The notes beneath the pieces were generated by a model. That model was not told where the DNA came from. It did no database searches and worked only from the letters and a program-made list of their open reading frames with translations. Source: Janthinobacterium lividum (GTDB lineage Bacteria; Pseudomonadota; Gammaproteobacteria; Burkholderiales; Burkholderiaceae_D). Taken from it: a stretch of DNA of 64,000 nt. The position numbers and the translations under genes are program-made. Of this stretch, positions 9,201 to 18,071 are shown piece after piece. Positions within the stretch are counted from its first letter, which is position 1, and every line of letters begins with the position of its first letter. The stretch spans positions 4,898,001-4,962,000 of the forward strand of contig NZ_CP139976.1 in NCBI RefSeq assembly GCF_034424625.1, written 5' to 3'.

Positions 9201-12200
9201 CCGTGACCTTGATACTGAACGGGAAACTGCCCGCCACATTCGTCGTGCCGGACAGTACGCCCGTGGCCGCATTCAGGCTCAGGCCAGCGGGCAAGGTACC
9301 GCTGCTGACGCTGAAGGTGTACGGCGCCGTGCCGCCCGCTGCCGTCAGCGTCGTAGTGTAGACCGCTTCCGCCGTTGGATTCGGCAAGGTGGTCGGCGTC
9401 AGGCTGACCGTGGCCGAGGACACCACCAGGGTATAGCTTTGCGTGCCTGTGAACTGGTGCGCATCGGCCGCCTGCACGGTCGCGGTGAAATTGCCGCCCG
9501 CCGTTGGGGTACCGCTGAGCAGACCACTGCTGCTCAGCGTCAGGCCCGCAGGCAGGCTGCCGGCCGACACCGTGTAGGCATAGGGAGCGACGCCGCCGCT
9601 GGCCGACAATTGCTGGCTATACGCCGTGGCCACTTTCGGCGCCGCCAGCGAACCTGGCGTCACCGAGATTACGGGGGCAACCACTATCAAGGTATAGCTG
9701 TTGCTGGCGCTGAACGGTGCCCCCGCGCCGGTGCTGCTGTCCGCGACCTTGATGCTGACAGGGAAGCTGCCGGCCACATTGGTCGTACCGGACAACACGC
9801 CGGTGGCCGCATTCAGGCTCAGGCCGACAGGCAAGGTGCCGCTGGTCACGCTGTAGGTATACGGCGCCGTGCCGCCCGTCGCCGCCAGGGTTGCAGTGTA
9901 GGCTGCCTCCGCCGTCGGATTGGGCAAGGTGGCCGGGGTCAGGCTGACGCTAGGATTGCCTACTGTGACCGTCACTGTGGCTGACGCAGACGTGCCGCCG
10001 GCATTGCTGGCCGTATAGGTAAAACTGTCTGGCCCGGCATAGCCTGCCGTCGGCGTGTAAGTGATGCTGGTACCGCTGACCGTCGCCGTGCCGTGGCCGG
10101 CGGCGGAGGCCACCGCCACCGACGTCGCCGTACCGCCGCTCAGGTTCAGGGTGATCGGATTGGCGCTGCTGCCATACGCCACCGTCGCGCTGACGGCGCC
10201 GGCAATGGGCACGCTAGGCGTCACCGTGATCGTCACGACGGCAGCCGCCGACGTGCCGCCACCATTGCTGGCCGTGTAAGAGAAGCTGTCCGGCCCGGAA
10301 TAACCTGCCGCCGGCGTGTAAGTGATGCTGGTACCGCTGACCGTCGCCGTGCCGTGGCCGGCGGCGGAGGCCACGGCCACCGATGTCGCCGCGCCGCCGC
10401 TCAGGTTCAGGGTGATCGGATTGGCGCTGCTGCCATACGCCACCGTCGCGCTGACGGCGCCGGCAACGGGTACGCTGGGCGTTACCGTGATCGTCACGAT
10501 GGCTTCCGCCGACGTGCCGCCACCATTGCTGGCCGTGTAGGAGAAGCTGTCCGGCCCGGAATAACCTGCCGCCGGCGTGTAAGTGATGCTGGTGCCGCTG
10601 ACCGTCGCCGTGCCGTGGCCGGCAGCGGAAGCCACCGCCACCGACGTCGCCGCGCCGCCGCTCAGGTTCAGGGTGATCGGATTGGCGCTGCTGCCATACG
10701 CCACCGTCGCACTGACGGCGCCGGCCACTGGGGGCGCCACCACCACCGTGACGGAGTAGGCGCGCGACCCCGTGTAAGGTCCGCTGCCACTGCTGCTGTC
10801 GGTCGCGGTGACGGTGAAGTTATATGGCCCCGCTGCCGTCGGCGTGCCGGACAAGGTGCCGTCCGCCGCCAGGCTCAGGCCCGTCGGCACGCTGCCGCCG
10901 GTGATGGCATAGCTATACGGGGCCGTGCCGCCGCCGGCGGCAATGCCCTGGCTGTAGGCGACGCCGGCTGTCATCGCCGGCATCACCGTTGGTGCCACCG
11001 TGATCGTCGGCGCAGTGACAGTCATCGAGTAGGCGCGCGCGCCGGAATACGGGCCGCTGCCCGTCGAACTGTCCGTGGCCCGCACGGTAAAGTTGAAGAC
11101 GCCGCCCGCCGTCGGCGTGCCCGACAATACGCCGGTGGCAGCATTCAAGGTCAGGCCGGCCGGCAAGGTGCCGGCGCTGATGGCGTAGGTGTACGGCCCG
11201 GTGCCGTTCGCGGCCGTCACGCTCTGGCTGTATGCGCTACCCACGGCTGCCGCAGGCACGGTGCTTGGCGCAATCGTGATGGTGGGACCGCCGACCGTGA
11301 TCGTCACGGTGGCGGGCGCCGAGGTGCCGATGCCGTTCGTAGCCGTGTAAGTGAAGCTATCCGGCCCGCCGTAGCCGGCCGTCGGCGTGTAGGTGATGCT
11401 GGTACCGCTGGCCGTCGCCATGCCGTGCGAGGCAGCGGAGGCCACAGCCACCGACGTCGCCGCGCCGCCGCTCAGGTTCAGCGTGATCGGGTTGGCGCTG
11501 CTGCCATAGGCCAGGCTGGCGCTGACGGCGCCGGCCACGGGCGCGCCGGCCGCTACGGTGACGGAATACGCGCGCGAACCCGTGTAGGGGCCGCTGCCGG
11601 TGCTGCTGTCGGTGCCCGTGACGGTGAAATTGAATGGTCCCGCCGCCGTTGGTGTGCCCGACAGAGTGCCATCCGGAGCCAGGCTCAGGCCCGTCGGCAA
11701 GCTGCCGCCGGTGATGGCATAGCTATACGTGGCCGTGCCGCCGGCGGCGCTGATGGACTGGCTGTAGGCGACGCCGGCCGTCATGGCCGGCATGACCGTC
11801 GGCGTGATGCTGATCGTTGGTGCTGCCACCGTCATCGAGTAGGCGCGCGCGCCAGAGTATGGGCCGCTGCCCGTCGAACTGTCCGTGGCGCGCACGGTAA
11901 AGTTGAAGACGCCGCCCGCCGTCGGCGTGCCCGACAGCACGCCAGTGGAGGCATTCAAGGTCAGGCCGGCCGGCAAGGCGCCGGCGCTGATGGCGTAGGT
12001 GTATGGCGCGCCACCGTTCGCGGCCGTCACGCTCTGGCTGTATGCGCTACCCACGGCTGCCGCAGGCACGGTGCTTGGCGCAATCGTGATGGTGGGGCCG
12101 CCGACCGTGATCGTCACGGTGGCGGGCGCCGAGGTGCCCACGCCGTTGGATGCCGTGTAGGTGAAGCTATCCGGTCCGCCGTAACCGGCCGTCGGCGTGT

Positions 12201-14136
12201 AGGTGATGCTGGTGCCGCTGGCCGTCGCCGTGCCGTGCGAGGCAGCGGAGGCCACGGCCACCGACGTCGCCGCGCCGCCGCTCAGGTTCAGCGTGATCGG
12301 GTTGGCGCTGCTGCCATAGGCCACGCTGGTGCTGACATTGCCGGCCACGGGAGCGCCGGCCGCTACGGTGACGGAATACGCGCGCGAACCCGTGTAGGGG
12401 CCGCTGCCGGTGCTGCTGTCGGTCGCGGTGACGGTGAAGTTATACGGCCCCGCTGCCGTGGGCGTGCCCGACAGAGTGCCATCCGGAGCCAGGCTCAGGC
12501 CCGTCGGCAAGCTGCCGCCGGTGATGGCATAGCTATACGTGGCCGTGCCGCCGGCGGCGCTGATGGACTGGCTGTAGGCGACGCCGGCCGTCATGGCCGG
12601 CATGACCGTCGGCGTGATGCTGATCGTTGGTGCTGCCACCGTCATCGAGTAGGCGCGCGCGCCAGAGTATGGGCCGCTGCCCGTCGAACTGTCCGTGGCG
12701 CGCACGGTAAAGTTGAAGACGCCGCCCGCCGTCGGCGTGCCCGACAGCACGCCAGTGGAGGCATTCAAGGTCAGGCCGGCCGGCAAGGCGCCGGCGCTGA
12801 TGGCGTAGGTGTATGGCGCGCCACCGTTCGCGGCCGTCACGCTCTGGCTGTATGCGCTACCCACGGCTGCCGCAGGCACGGTGCTTGGCGCAATCGTGAT
12901 GGTGGGGCCGCCGACCGTGATCGTCACGGTGGCGGGCGCCGAGGTGCCCACGCCGTTGGATGCCGTGTAGGTGAAGCTATCCGGTCCGCCGTAACCGGCC
13001 GTCGGCGTGTAGGTGATGCTGGTGCCGCTGGCCGTCGCCGTGCCGTGCGAGGCAGCGGAGGCCACGGCCACCGACGTCGCCGCGCCGCCGCTCAGGTTCA
13101 GGGTGATCGGGTTGGCGCTGCTGCCATAGGCCACGGTGGCGCTGACGGCACCGGCCACGGGGGCGCCGGCCGCGACGGTGACGGAATACGCGCGCGACCC
13201 CGTATAGGGGCCGCTGCCGCTGCTGCTGTCGGTCGCGGTGACGGTGAAGTTATACGGCCCCGCTGCCGTGGGCGTGCCGGACAGGGTGCCGTTCGCGGCC
13301 AGGCTCAAGCCCGTGGGCAGGCTGCCGCCAGTGATGGCATAGGTATAGGTGGCCGTGCCGTTCGCCGCAGTGATGCCCTGGCTATAGGCAAGACCGACTG
13401 TCATTGCCGGCATGACCGTCGGCGCGACGGTGATGGTTGGCGCATTGACCGTCAGCGCATAAGCGCGCGTGCCATTGGCAGCCAGCGAGTCCGTGGCCCG
13501 CACGGTGAAATTGAACGTGCCTCCCGCCGTCGGCGTGCCAGACAGACTACCGGCGCCGGACAGGCTCATGCCTGCAGGCAAGCTGCCAGCCGTCACCGCG
13601 TAGGTGTAGGGCGCCGCGCCGCCCGTCGCGCTCAAGGCCGTCACAGGATAAGCCTGGGCCACCGTCGCAGTCGGCACGGTGGCAGGCGACAGCACGATGG
13701 CGGAAGTGATCGTGACGTTGTACACGATGGGCTGCGCCACATCGTCCTTGACGGTGAAGGTATCGGAGGTCGCGCTGAGATTCGTATTCCTGTAGCGCAC
13801 GGCATTCGTCTGGTTCGAATCCTCCAGCGTGCCGTGTTGCGGCGGCACCAGGGTGCCCGTCAGGCCGAAGGGGGAACAAGCCGAATTGGAATAATCCTCG
13901 TAATACTCTTGCCCCGCCACCACGCTGATGTTGCGCGGACTCGGGCAGGCACTGGCGGCGGAAGCCTGGCTGGAAAAGAGGGATAGCAAGACAAACAGCA
14001 GGGTTCCCGCCAGGCGCATCAGCCACGATGGCAGCAAGCCTTGGACAGGCGGCGCGCCATGGGCCCTGGCAATGAAGCCATCAACACTCCGGACAGGCGT
14101 GGATAGCCATCCAAATTTCGTGAAATTTAGAAACAT
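6265..14136 (-). CDS. Giant He_PIG/Big-repeat autotransporter (type Va)
   Basis: A 2623-residue exported protein. The ATG follows GAGGGAAGACAA. An extended signal sequence of about 60 residues ends near SSQASA. The passenger is built of alternating putative-Ig (He_PIG, 'GSLPTGLSLAADGTLSGTP') and cadherin/Big-like modules ('VAYGSSANPITLNLSGG..YTPTAGYGGPDSFTYTA'). The last ~270 residues form an autotransporter beta-barrel domain (from 'ALWLGGAVDFGQHD' to the end), finishing in MFGIAMPLK. A linker before the barrel carries 'QAAQADAARRFASAQLSNFTQRLESLHGD', typical of the helical segment preceding the barrel. It should be displayed on the outer membrane, probably as an adhesin or biofilm protein. 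The repeats are highly similar at DNA level, so assembly or recombination could change its length. Confidence 0.9.
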   Translation of the reverse strand: MFLNFTKFGWLSTPVRSVDGFIARAHGAPPVQGLLPSWLMRLAGTLLFVLLSLFSSQASAASACPSPRNISVVAGQEYYEDYSNSACSPFGLTGTLVPPQHGTLEDSNQTNAVRYRNTNLSATSDTFTVKDDVAQPIVYNVTITSAIVLSPATVPTATVAQAYPVTALSATGGAAPYTYAVTAGSLPAGMSLSGAGSLSGTPTAGGTFNFTVRATDSLAANGTRAYALTVNAPTITVAPTVMPAMTVGLAYSQGITAANGTATYTYAITGGSLPTGLSLAANGTLSGTPTAAGPYNFTVTATDSSSGSGPYTGSRAYSVTVAAGAPVAGAVSATVAYGSSANPITLNLSGGAATSVAVASAASHGTATASGTSITYTPTAGYGGPDSFTYTASNGVGTSAPATVTITVGGPTITIAPSTVPAAAVGSAYSQSVTAANGGAPYTYAISAGALPAGLTLNASTGVLSGTPTAGGVFNFTVRATDSSTGSGPYSGARAYSMTVAAPTISITPTVMPAMTAGVAYSQSISAAGGTATYSYAITGGSLPTGLSLAPDGTLSGTPTAAGPYNFTVTATDSSTGSGPYTGSRAYSVTVAAGAPVAGNVSTSVAYGSSANPITLNLSGGAATSVAVASAASHGTATASGTSITYTPTAGYGGPDSFTYTASNGVGTSAPATVTITVGGPTITIAPSTVPAAAVGSAYSQSVTAANGGAPYTYAISAGALPAGLTLNASTGVLSGTPTAGGVFNFTVRATDSSTGSGPYSGARAYSMTVAAPTISITPTVMPAMTAGVAYSQSISAAGGTATYSYAITGGSLPTGLSLAPDGTLSGTPTAAGPFNFTVTGTDSSTGSGPYTGSRAYSVTVAAGAPVAGAVSASLAYGSSANPITLNLSGGAATSVAVASAASHGMATASGTSITYTPTAGYGGPDSFTYTATNGIGTSAPATVTITVGGPTITIAPSTVPAAAVGSAYSQSVTAANGTGPYTYAISAGTLPAGLTLNAATGVLSGTPTAGGVFNFTVRATDSSTGSGPYSGARAYSMTVTAPTITVAPTVMPAMTAGVAYSQGIAAGGGTAPYSYAITGGSVPTGLSLAADGTLSGTPTAAGPYNFTVTATDSSSGSGPYTGSRAYSVTVVVAPPVAGAVSATVAYGSSANPITLNLSGGAATSVAVASAAGHGTATVSGTSITYTPAAGYSGPDSFSYTASNGGGTSAEAIVTITVTPSVPVAGAVSATVAYGSSANPITLNLSGGAATSVAVASAAGHGTATVSGTSITYTPAAGYSGPDSFSYTASNGGGTSAAAVVTITVTPSVPIAGAVSATVAYGSSANPITLNLSGGTATSVAVASAAGHGTATVSGTSITYTPTAGYAGPDSFTYTASNAGGTSASATVTVTVGNPSVSLTPATLPNPTAEAAYTATLAATGGTAPYTYSVTSGTLPVGLSLNAATGVLSGTTNVAGSFPVSIKVADSSTGAGAPFSASNSYTLIVVAPVISVTPGSLAAPKVATAYSQQLSASGGVAPYAYTVSAGSLPAGLTLSSSGLLSGTPTAGGNFTATVQAADAHQFTGTQSYTLVVSSATVSLTPTTLPNPTAEAVYTTTLTAAGGTAPYTFSVSSGTLPAGLSLNAATGVLSGTTNVAGSFPFSIKVTDSSTGTGAPFSATSSYTVTVGAPTITLTPATLPAATVATAYSQPLSASGGIAPYAYTVSGGSLPAGLALSSSGLLSGTPTAAGSFTVTVQAADAHLFTGTQSYTLVVSSATVSLTPATLSNPTAEAAYSATLSATGGTAPYTFSVSSGTLPAGLSLNGATGVLSGTTNVAGSFPFSIKVTDSSTGVGAPFSASNSYTLAVAAPVLTLTPASLAPIRAGDAYSQTFTAAGGIAPYAYSVSGGALPTGLVLNAATGIVSGTPTVAGSYNFTLQAKDAHQFTVQQALTLQVNQAPPPVPNETATTSANQEVSLTIASTDGSPITDVTIVTPPQHGRVTVVTSGAAGGGSGRSFKVTYVPNANYFGPDAFSYTATGPGGTSAPATVSVTVAPQPVPVPVAKTVTVLAGTPVTLPVTQGATGGPFTAVAITTQPASGTAAVNGMDIVYTPGINTSGQISIGYTVSNVFGTSAPVTSTISVNPMPQVASQSATVVAGLTVNVDLTAGATGGPFTAANVLSVAPAEAGKAVVRDVGTAGKPSYQLSFAASGKFAGAAVVSYTLSNAFATSKPGVVNVTVTARRDPSVDPEVIGLQAAQADAARRFASAQLSNFTQRLESLHGDGWGRSSFGLSLTPPNDSGNPTAALARWQEQEADRVFGTAVKPFMRKASLRQPDAGFSSERQQVDVSGATNGLPDMPQRPDTQKQALALWLGGAVDFGQHDVNGRDTGFRFRTNGVSVGGDYRLSDLATLGVGAGFSHDRSDVGQNGSRSTADSAVAAVYGSLRPSKGVFLDGVLGYGTLQYDASRYLTDGSGFATGERDGKQVFGALVGGIEMRQEMWMWSPYGRVELMSAKLDPYTEKAAGINALSYFKQTVRSRIGALGVRAEGIYVGGLGTWFPRARLEYRHQFQGADDARLAYADLAADGPVYVIRTVPQQTGNWTAGLGVKLLLSNGMTITLDYNSNLNMDSGRSQSVMFGIAMPLK
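9955..10735. repeat. Three 261-bp tandem repeats inside the autotransporter
   Basis: Three consecutive copies of an 87-residue cadherin/Big-like module (AGAVSATVAYGSSANPITLN ... SYTASNGGGTSA.A.VTITVTPSVP). Equivalent positions are 10061, 10322 and 10583, giving an exact period of 261 bp. The copies are nearly identical at DNA level. Confidence 0.85.
11221..13430. repeat. 810-bp long-period tandem repeat inside the autotransporter
   Basis: Landmarks recur at exactly 810-bp spacing: GCTCTGGCTGTATGCGCTAC occurs at 11221, 12031 and 12841. The 270-residue unit consists of two He_PIG domains and one cadherin/Big-like domain. The copies ending near 12840 and 13100 are almost identical over hundreds of bases. 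Divergence rises towards both ends of the array (for example from about 13150). This indicates recent duplication or gene conversion. Confidence 0.85.
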
Positions 14137-14693
14137 TTGTCTTCCCTCAATACATTTATCTTGGCGCTGGAGCTATTGCAGATAACGGTCAAGGCAAACC
14201 TGCACGCCGATGACAACTACCGTCAACAGGACTCAAGGTGGCTTCCCAGCATGATTAAACCTTGCTTTAAGTCAATCTATGCTACTACGGCTTACAAAGA
14301 AAGCAACTATAAAATATTATCAAATAGGGAAGTTTTTTAATAAAAATCAATTGCTATTAAAATAGTGTATTTATTCAACAACAATTATGGAAAAGAAACC
14401 CGCGTGGGAGGCTCTATTGACCTGCTCGCCGTAAGCCATGCGGACGTGGCATCAGGCTAGTCTGCATGGGCAACAGCAAGGGCTTGCCGCCCATTTTCCC
14501 TGTCGAGTACGCTCGGTGCGCCAACAGGAAGACGGCTTTGCATGGGGAAATTCTGGCGGCGCATGCCTGCCGCTGCAGCAGCAGCGACCGCATCGAATAC
14601 GGCCTCGCGTACCCTGCCCTCAGTTGCACGCACGCCACGCCCGAGGCTGTCACCTTGCAAGCCACCCGCGCAGAAATTCTTGCCAGCGGGCAG
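14137..14693. other. Intergenic region upstream of the autotransporter
   Basis: About 560 bp with no credible gene. The first 270 bp are markedly AT-rich compared with the surroundings and must contain the promoter of the minus-strand autotransporter. I see no clear -35/-10 pair to single out. A short ORF on the plus strand (14137-14340) has no ribosome site and no recognisable content and is not called. Confidence 0.6.
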
Positions 14694-14728
14694 CATGGCC
14701 TGCCCGGCATGTTGCCCGGCAGGCCATG
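14694..14728 (-). terminator. Hairpin downstream of the S9 peptidase
   Basis: An 11-bp perfect stem CATGGCCTGCC / GGCAGGCCATG with a 13-nt loop begins 16 bp after the stop of the minus-strand peptidase gene. There is no good T tract, so intrinsic termination is uncertain. Confidence 0.45.
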
Positions 14729-14744
14729 CCACCTGTCGTCAGCT

Positions 14745-16763
14745 TTACTGCAGTGCTTGCTTCAAGCCCGGCGCAAACTCCGCGCCATGCTTGACCTGCG
14801 CGGTGGACGCCTTCAGGGTGGCGCCGATGGGCTCGGCGCGCCCAGCCAGGCATTGCCCCAGGAAGTTTTCCGTCACCGCATTGAAGGCGATGTTGTTCAC
14901 GGGCCGGGCAAAGCCATGACCCTCGTCGGGGAACAGCACATACGTGACGGGGATGTTCTTGGCCGCCATGGCCGCCACGATCTGGTCCGATTCAGCCACG
15001 TTGACGCGCGGGTCGTTCGCGCCCTGGCCGATCAGCAGCGGGCGCTGGATATTCTGCGCAAAGTTCAGCGGCGAACGCTCCTTCAGCAGCGCCTTGCCCT
15101 CTTCCGTGGTCGGGTCCCCCATGCGCTTGTAGAACTGCTGCTTGCCCGCTTCCCAATACGGCGGTATGGTTTGCAGCAAGGTAAACAGGTTCGACGGGCC
15201 GACGATGTCGACGCCGCAGGCAAACGTCGTCGGCGTGAACGCCATGCCGGCCAGGGTGGCATAACCGCCATACGAGCCGCCCATGATGGCCACCTTGTCG
15301 GCCGTGGTCACACCGCTTTTCACCGCCCATTGCACCGCGTCGAGCAAGTCGTCATGCATCTTGCGGCCCCACTGCAGGTCGCCAGCCGAGATGAATTGCT
15401 TGCCGAAGCCCGTCGAGCCGCGGAAGTTCACCGACAGCACGGCGTAGCCGCGGTTGGCCAGCCACTGGTGATAGCCGTTGTAGCCATACGTATCGCGCGC
15501 CCACGGGCCGCCGTGCACCAGCAGCACCATCGGCACCGCCTGCGATGGCGTGCCGCCGGCGTTCGCCTTCGATGCTTGCGGCAGGGTCAGATACGACACC
15601 AGGTTCAGGCCGTCGCGCGCCTTGATTTGCTGCGGATACATGGGCACCAGCGGTGCGCCTTCCAGTTCCGGACGCGTCACGTACAGCCGCGTGAGCTTCC
15701 TGGTCTTGCGTTCGTACAGCCAGCTCGATGGCGGCGCCGTGACGGCATCGACGGCCACCAGCCATTTATCGTCGGCATCCGTGCGCGACGTTACCGTGAA
15801 CTGGCCCTGGGTATTTTTTTTCAGGAAGGCCAGGTCGGCTTTCAGGTCGTTCGTCAGCGGCAGATATTCCTGCTGCAGAAAATTGACCGTGTAGGCCTGC
15901 ACGCGGCCCGTGCGCGTGTCGTACAGCGCATCGGCAATATCCGTGCGCGGGTCTTGCGCCACCACCGTGCTCTTGCCGCTGGCCACGTCCTGCGCCAGCA
16001 GCGCCGAGGTATTGCGGCCGCGCGAATCGTTCCAGTACAGGGTCTTGCCATCGACCGTGAACGCCAGCGGCGACGTGGTCTGCGCATCTTCCAGGCCCAC
16101 TTCGGCCAGCGGCGTGCTCTCGACCTTGCCATCGGCCAGGCGGAAATACGTCATGCCGCCATCGGCGCGCGCCTTGCTGGCAATGCGCAAGTTGAGCAGT
16201 TCATCGGCGACATAGCCGCCATAGCCATCATTCTGCTGCACCAGGGTCAGCTTGCCGCTGGCCAGGTCCAGGCTGTACACGTCGTGCCAGCGCGCATCGC
16301 GGTTATTGATGCCGACGAGGATGCGGTCCTTCACCTTGCTGCTGATCTGGACTATCCGCACGCGGGTCTTCTCGAACGGCGTGTAGTTGATCTGCTTGCC
16401 GCTCGCCACGTTCACGCCGTACAGCAGGAAGTTTTCATCGCCGCCCTTGTCCTGGATGAACAGCAGGGTTTTCGAATCGGGCGACCAGAAGCTGCTGCGG
16501 ATGGGCCGCACCTTTTCTTCCGTCAGCGGGCGAGCTTGCGCCGGGTCGCTGGCCGGCGCCACCCACACATTGAGCACGCCGTCGCGCGGCGCGATCCACG
16601 ACAGCCACTTGCCATCCGGGCTGATGCGCCCGCCGGACTTGCTGGGATTGCCAAAAATCTTCGCCCGCTCGATCAGCGGCGTGTCATTGGCAGGGGCTTG
16701 GGCGTGCGCCGGCAGGGCGGCGGCAAACAACAGGGCAGGCAGGGCATAGCGGATCATGGACAC
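14745..16763 (-). CDS. S9 family (prolyl oligopeptidase/DPP-type) peptidase
   Basis: A 672-residue secreted serine peptidase. A signal peptide (ALPALLFAAALPAHAQA) is followed by a beta-propeller of WD40-like blades ('SPDGKWLSWIA', 'SFWSPDSKTLLFIQD') to about residue 400. The alpha/beta-hydrolase domain comes next. The catalytic elements are visible in order: nucleophile GGSYGGYA, Asp in GQGANDPRV and His in PDEGHGF. An upstream HGGPWARD supplies the oxyanion region. The length fits S9C acylaminoacyl/dipeptidyl peptidases. It likely acts in the periplasm on short peptides. It is a single-gene unit. Confidence 0.92.
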   Translation of the reverse strand: MSMIRYALPALLFAAALPAHAQAPANDTPLIERAKIFGNPSKSGGRISPDGKWLSWIAPRDGVLNVWVAPASDPAQARPLTEEKVRPIRSSFWSPDSKTLLFIQDKGGDENFLLYGVNVASGKQINYTPFEKTRVRIVQISSKVKDRILVGINNRDARWHDVYSLDLASGKLTLVQQNDGYGGYVADELLNLRIASKARADGGMTYFRLADGKVESTPLAEVGLEDAQTTSPLAFTVDGKTLYWNDSRGRNTSALLAQDVASGKSTVVAQDPRTDIADALYDTRTGRVQAYTVNFLQQEYLPLTNDLKADLAFLKKNTQGQFTVTSRTDADDKWLVAVDAVTAPPSSWLYERKTRKLTRLYVTRPELEGAPLVPMYPQQIKARDGLNLVSYLTLPQASKANAGGTPSQAVPMVLLVHGGPWARDTYGYNGYHQWLANRGYAVLSVNFRGSTGFGKQFISAGDLQWGRKMHDDLLDAVQWAVKSGVTTADKVAIMGGSYGGYATLAGMAFTPTTFACGVDIVGPSNLFTLLQTIPPYWEAGKQQFYKRMGDPTTEEGKALLKERSPLNFAQNIQRPLLIGQGANDPRVNVAESDQIVAAMAAKNIPVTYVLFPDEGHGFARPVNNIAFNAVTENFLGQCLAGRAEPIGATLKASTAQVKHGAEFAPGLKQALQ

Positions 16764-16934
16764 CTCATGGTTGATGAATGAAGGGAAACTTCACACGTGC
16801 ATGTGCCAGGCCATCATAGGCCAAACGGCTGTTGCCAGGCTGATCACAATGACCAAATCAGGAAACGGGGGAACAGAATGCCTGTAGCGGGGAATGAAAT
16901 GCGGGAGGCGAGAATTGAGCAAGCGCAAGACGCT

Positions 16935-16974
16935 GGCACGATGGCACGATGGCACGATGGCACGATGGCACGAT
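16935..16974. repeat. Octanucleotide repeat (GGCACGAT)x5
   Basis: Five exact copies of GGCACGAT lie back to back, 97 bp upstream of the DinB-family start codon and 171 bp upstream of the divergent S9 peptidase. An 8-bp unit is not a multiple of three, but it lies outside coding sequence, so copy-number change would alter promoter spacing rather than a reading frame. Confidence 0.9.
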
Positions 16975-17070
16975 GGCGCGACCCGAGCGGACGTAGCACG
17001 CTTGCCAATTCTTGCAAAACCATACACTATCTGCGTGCAGTAATTCAGCCCTGACATGGAGAGAGCACTC

Positions 17071-17607
17071 ATGAGCACATGTGACCATATCGTCCGAATG
17101 GCCGCCTACAATGAAGTAATGAACGAGAAACTGTATAGTGCAGCTGGGCAACTATCTCAGGAGGAGCTCTTTGCCGACCGCAAGGCTTTTTTTGGTTCCC
17201 TCTTCGGCACGATGAACCACCTTGTCGTCGCCGATACGATCTGGCTCAAGCGTTTCTGCGGACATCCGGCACGCCAGCCGGCGCTCGACGCCATCCGCGC
17301 GGCAGCCGCCCCGGCGGCGCTGAACCAGCCGCAGGCCGAAGACCTGACGGGCCTGCTCAGGCTGCGCCATACGCTGGACCAGACCATACAGCGCTGGGCC
17401 GCCGACCTGACGCCAGGCGACCTGGAACAGCCGCTCGGCTACGCCAACATGAAAGGCATGGTGTCGCGCAAGCGCTATTCGAGCCTGATCATGCATTTTT
17501 TCAATCACCAGACGCATCACCGGGGCCAGGCCACCACCCTGCTGTCGCAAAGCAGCATCGACATCGGCGTCACCGACCTGCTGATGCTGATTCCCAACGA
17601 AGATTGA
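17071..17607 (+). CDS. DinB family (putative metal-dependent hydrolase/transferase)
   Basis: A 178-residue four-helix DinB/YfiT-fold protein. The metal-binding His triad is visible: one His in GTMNHLVVAD and two in the HFFNHQTHHRGQ motif near the C-terminus, as in the family. An in-frame ATG exists at 17056, but GGAGAG (17058-17063) is correctly spaced only for 17071. Relatives include thiol transferases (mycothiol/bacillithiol type), but most are uncharacterised, so no substrate is assigned. Stands alone. Confidence 0.85.
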   Translation: MSTCDHIVRMAAYNEVMNEKLYSAAGQLSQEELFADRKAFFGSLFGTMNHLVVADTIWLKRFCGHPARQPALDAIRAAAAPAALNQPQAEDLTGLLRLRHTLDQTIQRWAADLTPGDLEQPLGYANMKGMVSRKRYSSLIMHFFNHQTHHRGQATTLLSQSSIDIGVTDLLMLIPNED

Positions 17608-17657
17608 CGAGCGCAGGCACGGGCGGCAGCACGCCCCCGGCCGCCAGCCTTCCCGCG

Positions 17658-17954
17658 TCAGTCCGCGGCCAGCTTGCCGCGTCTGGCGCGGTCGCAGCGC
17701 CGCACCTCCATATGGTAGGCCGCCCGGATATCATAAAATTTCTCGTGGAATCCCGGATCTAGCACTTCATACGTCTCTTCGCGCCCCGTGCAAAGTTGCC
17801 GCACGATTAAGTCGCCTGCCTCGATCACCACCAGATCCTGCTGGGTCAAGATACTGTTTTTCTTGACCAGTGCACGCAAGCCATCGACACGCACACCGTT
17901 CGACTTCAAAACGGAAATTCTATCCGTCATCGCTTCTGGAAATTTCATCGGCAT
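17658..17954 (-). CDS. Small conserved hypothetical protein
   Basis: A 98-residue protein, start at MPMKFPEA with AAAAGAG upstream. An upstream in-frame ATG at 17999 lacks a ribosome site. The pattern 'ISVLKSNG..VDGLRALVKKNSILTQQDLVVIEAGDLIVRQL..GREETYEVLDPGFHEKFYDIRAAYHMEVRR' resembles a widespread small family with a GD.I.R.LPNG..E.YEVLDPGF motif. I know no function for it. It has no signal or membrane segment. It is transcribed divergently from the AHL synthase. Confidence 0.65.
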   Translation of the reverse strand: MPMKFPEAMTDRISVLKSNGVRVDGLRALVKKNSILTQQDLVVIEAGDLIVRQLCTGREETYEVLDPGFHEKFYDIRAAYHMEVRRCDRARRGKLAAD

Positions 17955-18071
17955 TACTCTTTTCTGATCACGGCGCCAGCAGGCGCGGCGCCACAACACC
18001 TTGTTGCTACTCGCAGATGCCAGCCGTTGCTTCCTGGGCCAGTGTCATGACACGTCTATTGTCGGACAGAC

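Noticed and set aside
6499..9984. Long plus-strand ORF (1161 codons) and a similar one at 10093-13986 (1297 codons)
   Set aside because: Both are antisense to the GC-rich autotransporter repeats, Arg/Gly/His-rich with no signal peptide, ribosome site or recognisable domain. They are shadows of the third-position bias in the real gene.
14137..14340. 67-codon plus-strand ORF in the AT-rich region
   Set aside because: No ribosome site or known features, and it occupies the promoter region of the divergent autotransporter gene.
16935..16974. Possible CRISPR array
   Set aside because: The 8-bp unit is directly tandem with no spacers, and no cas genes are present.
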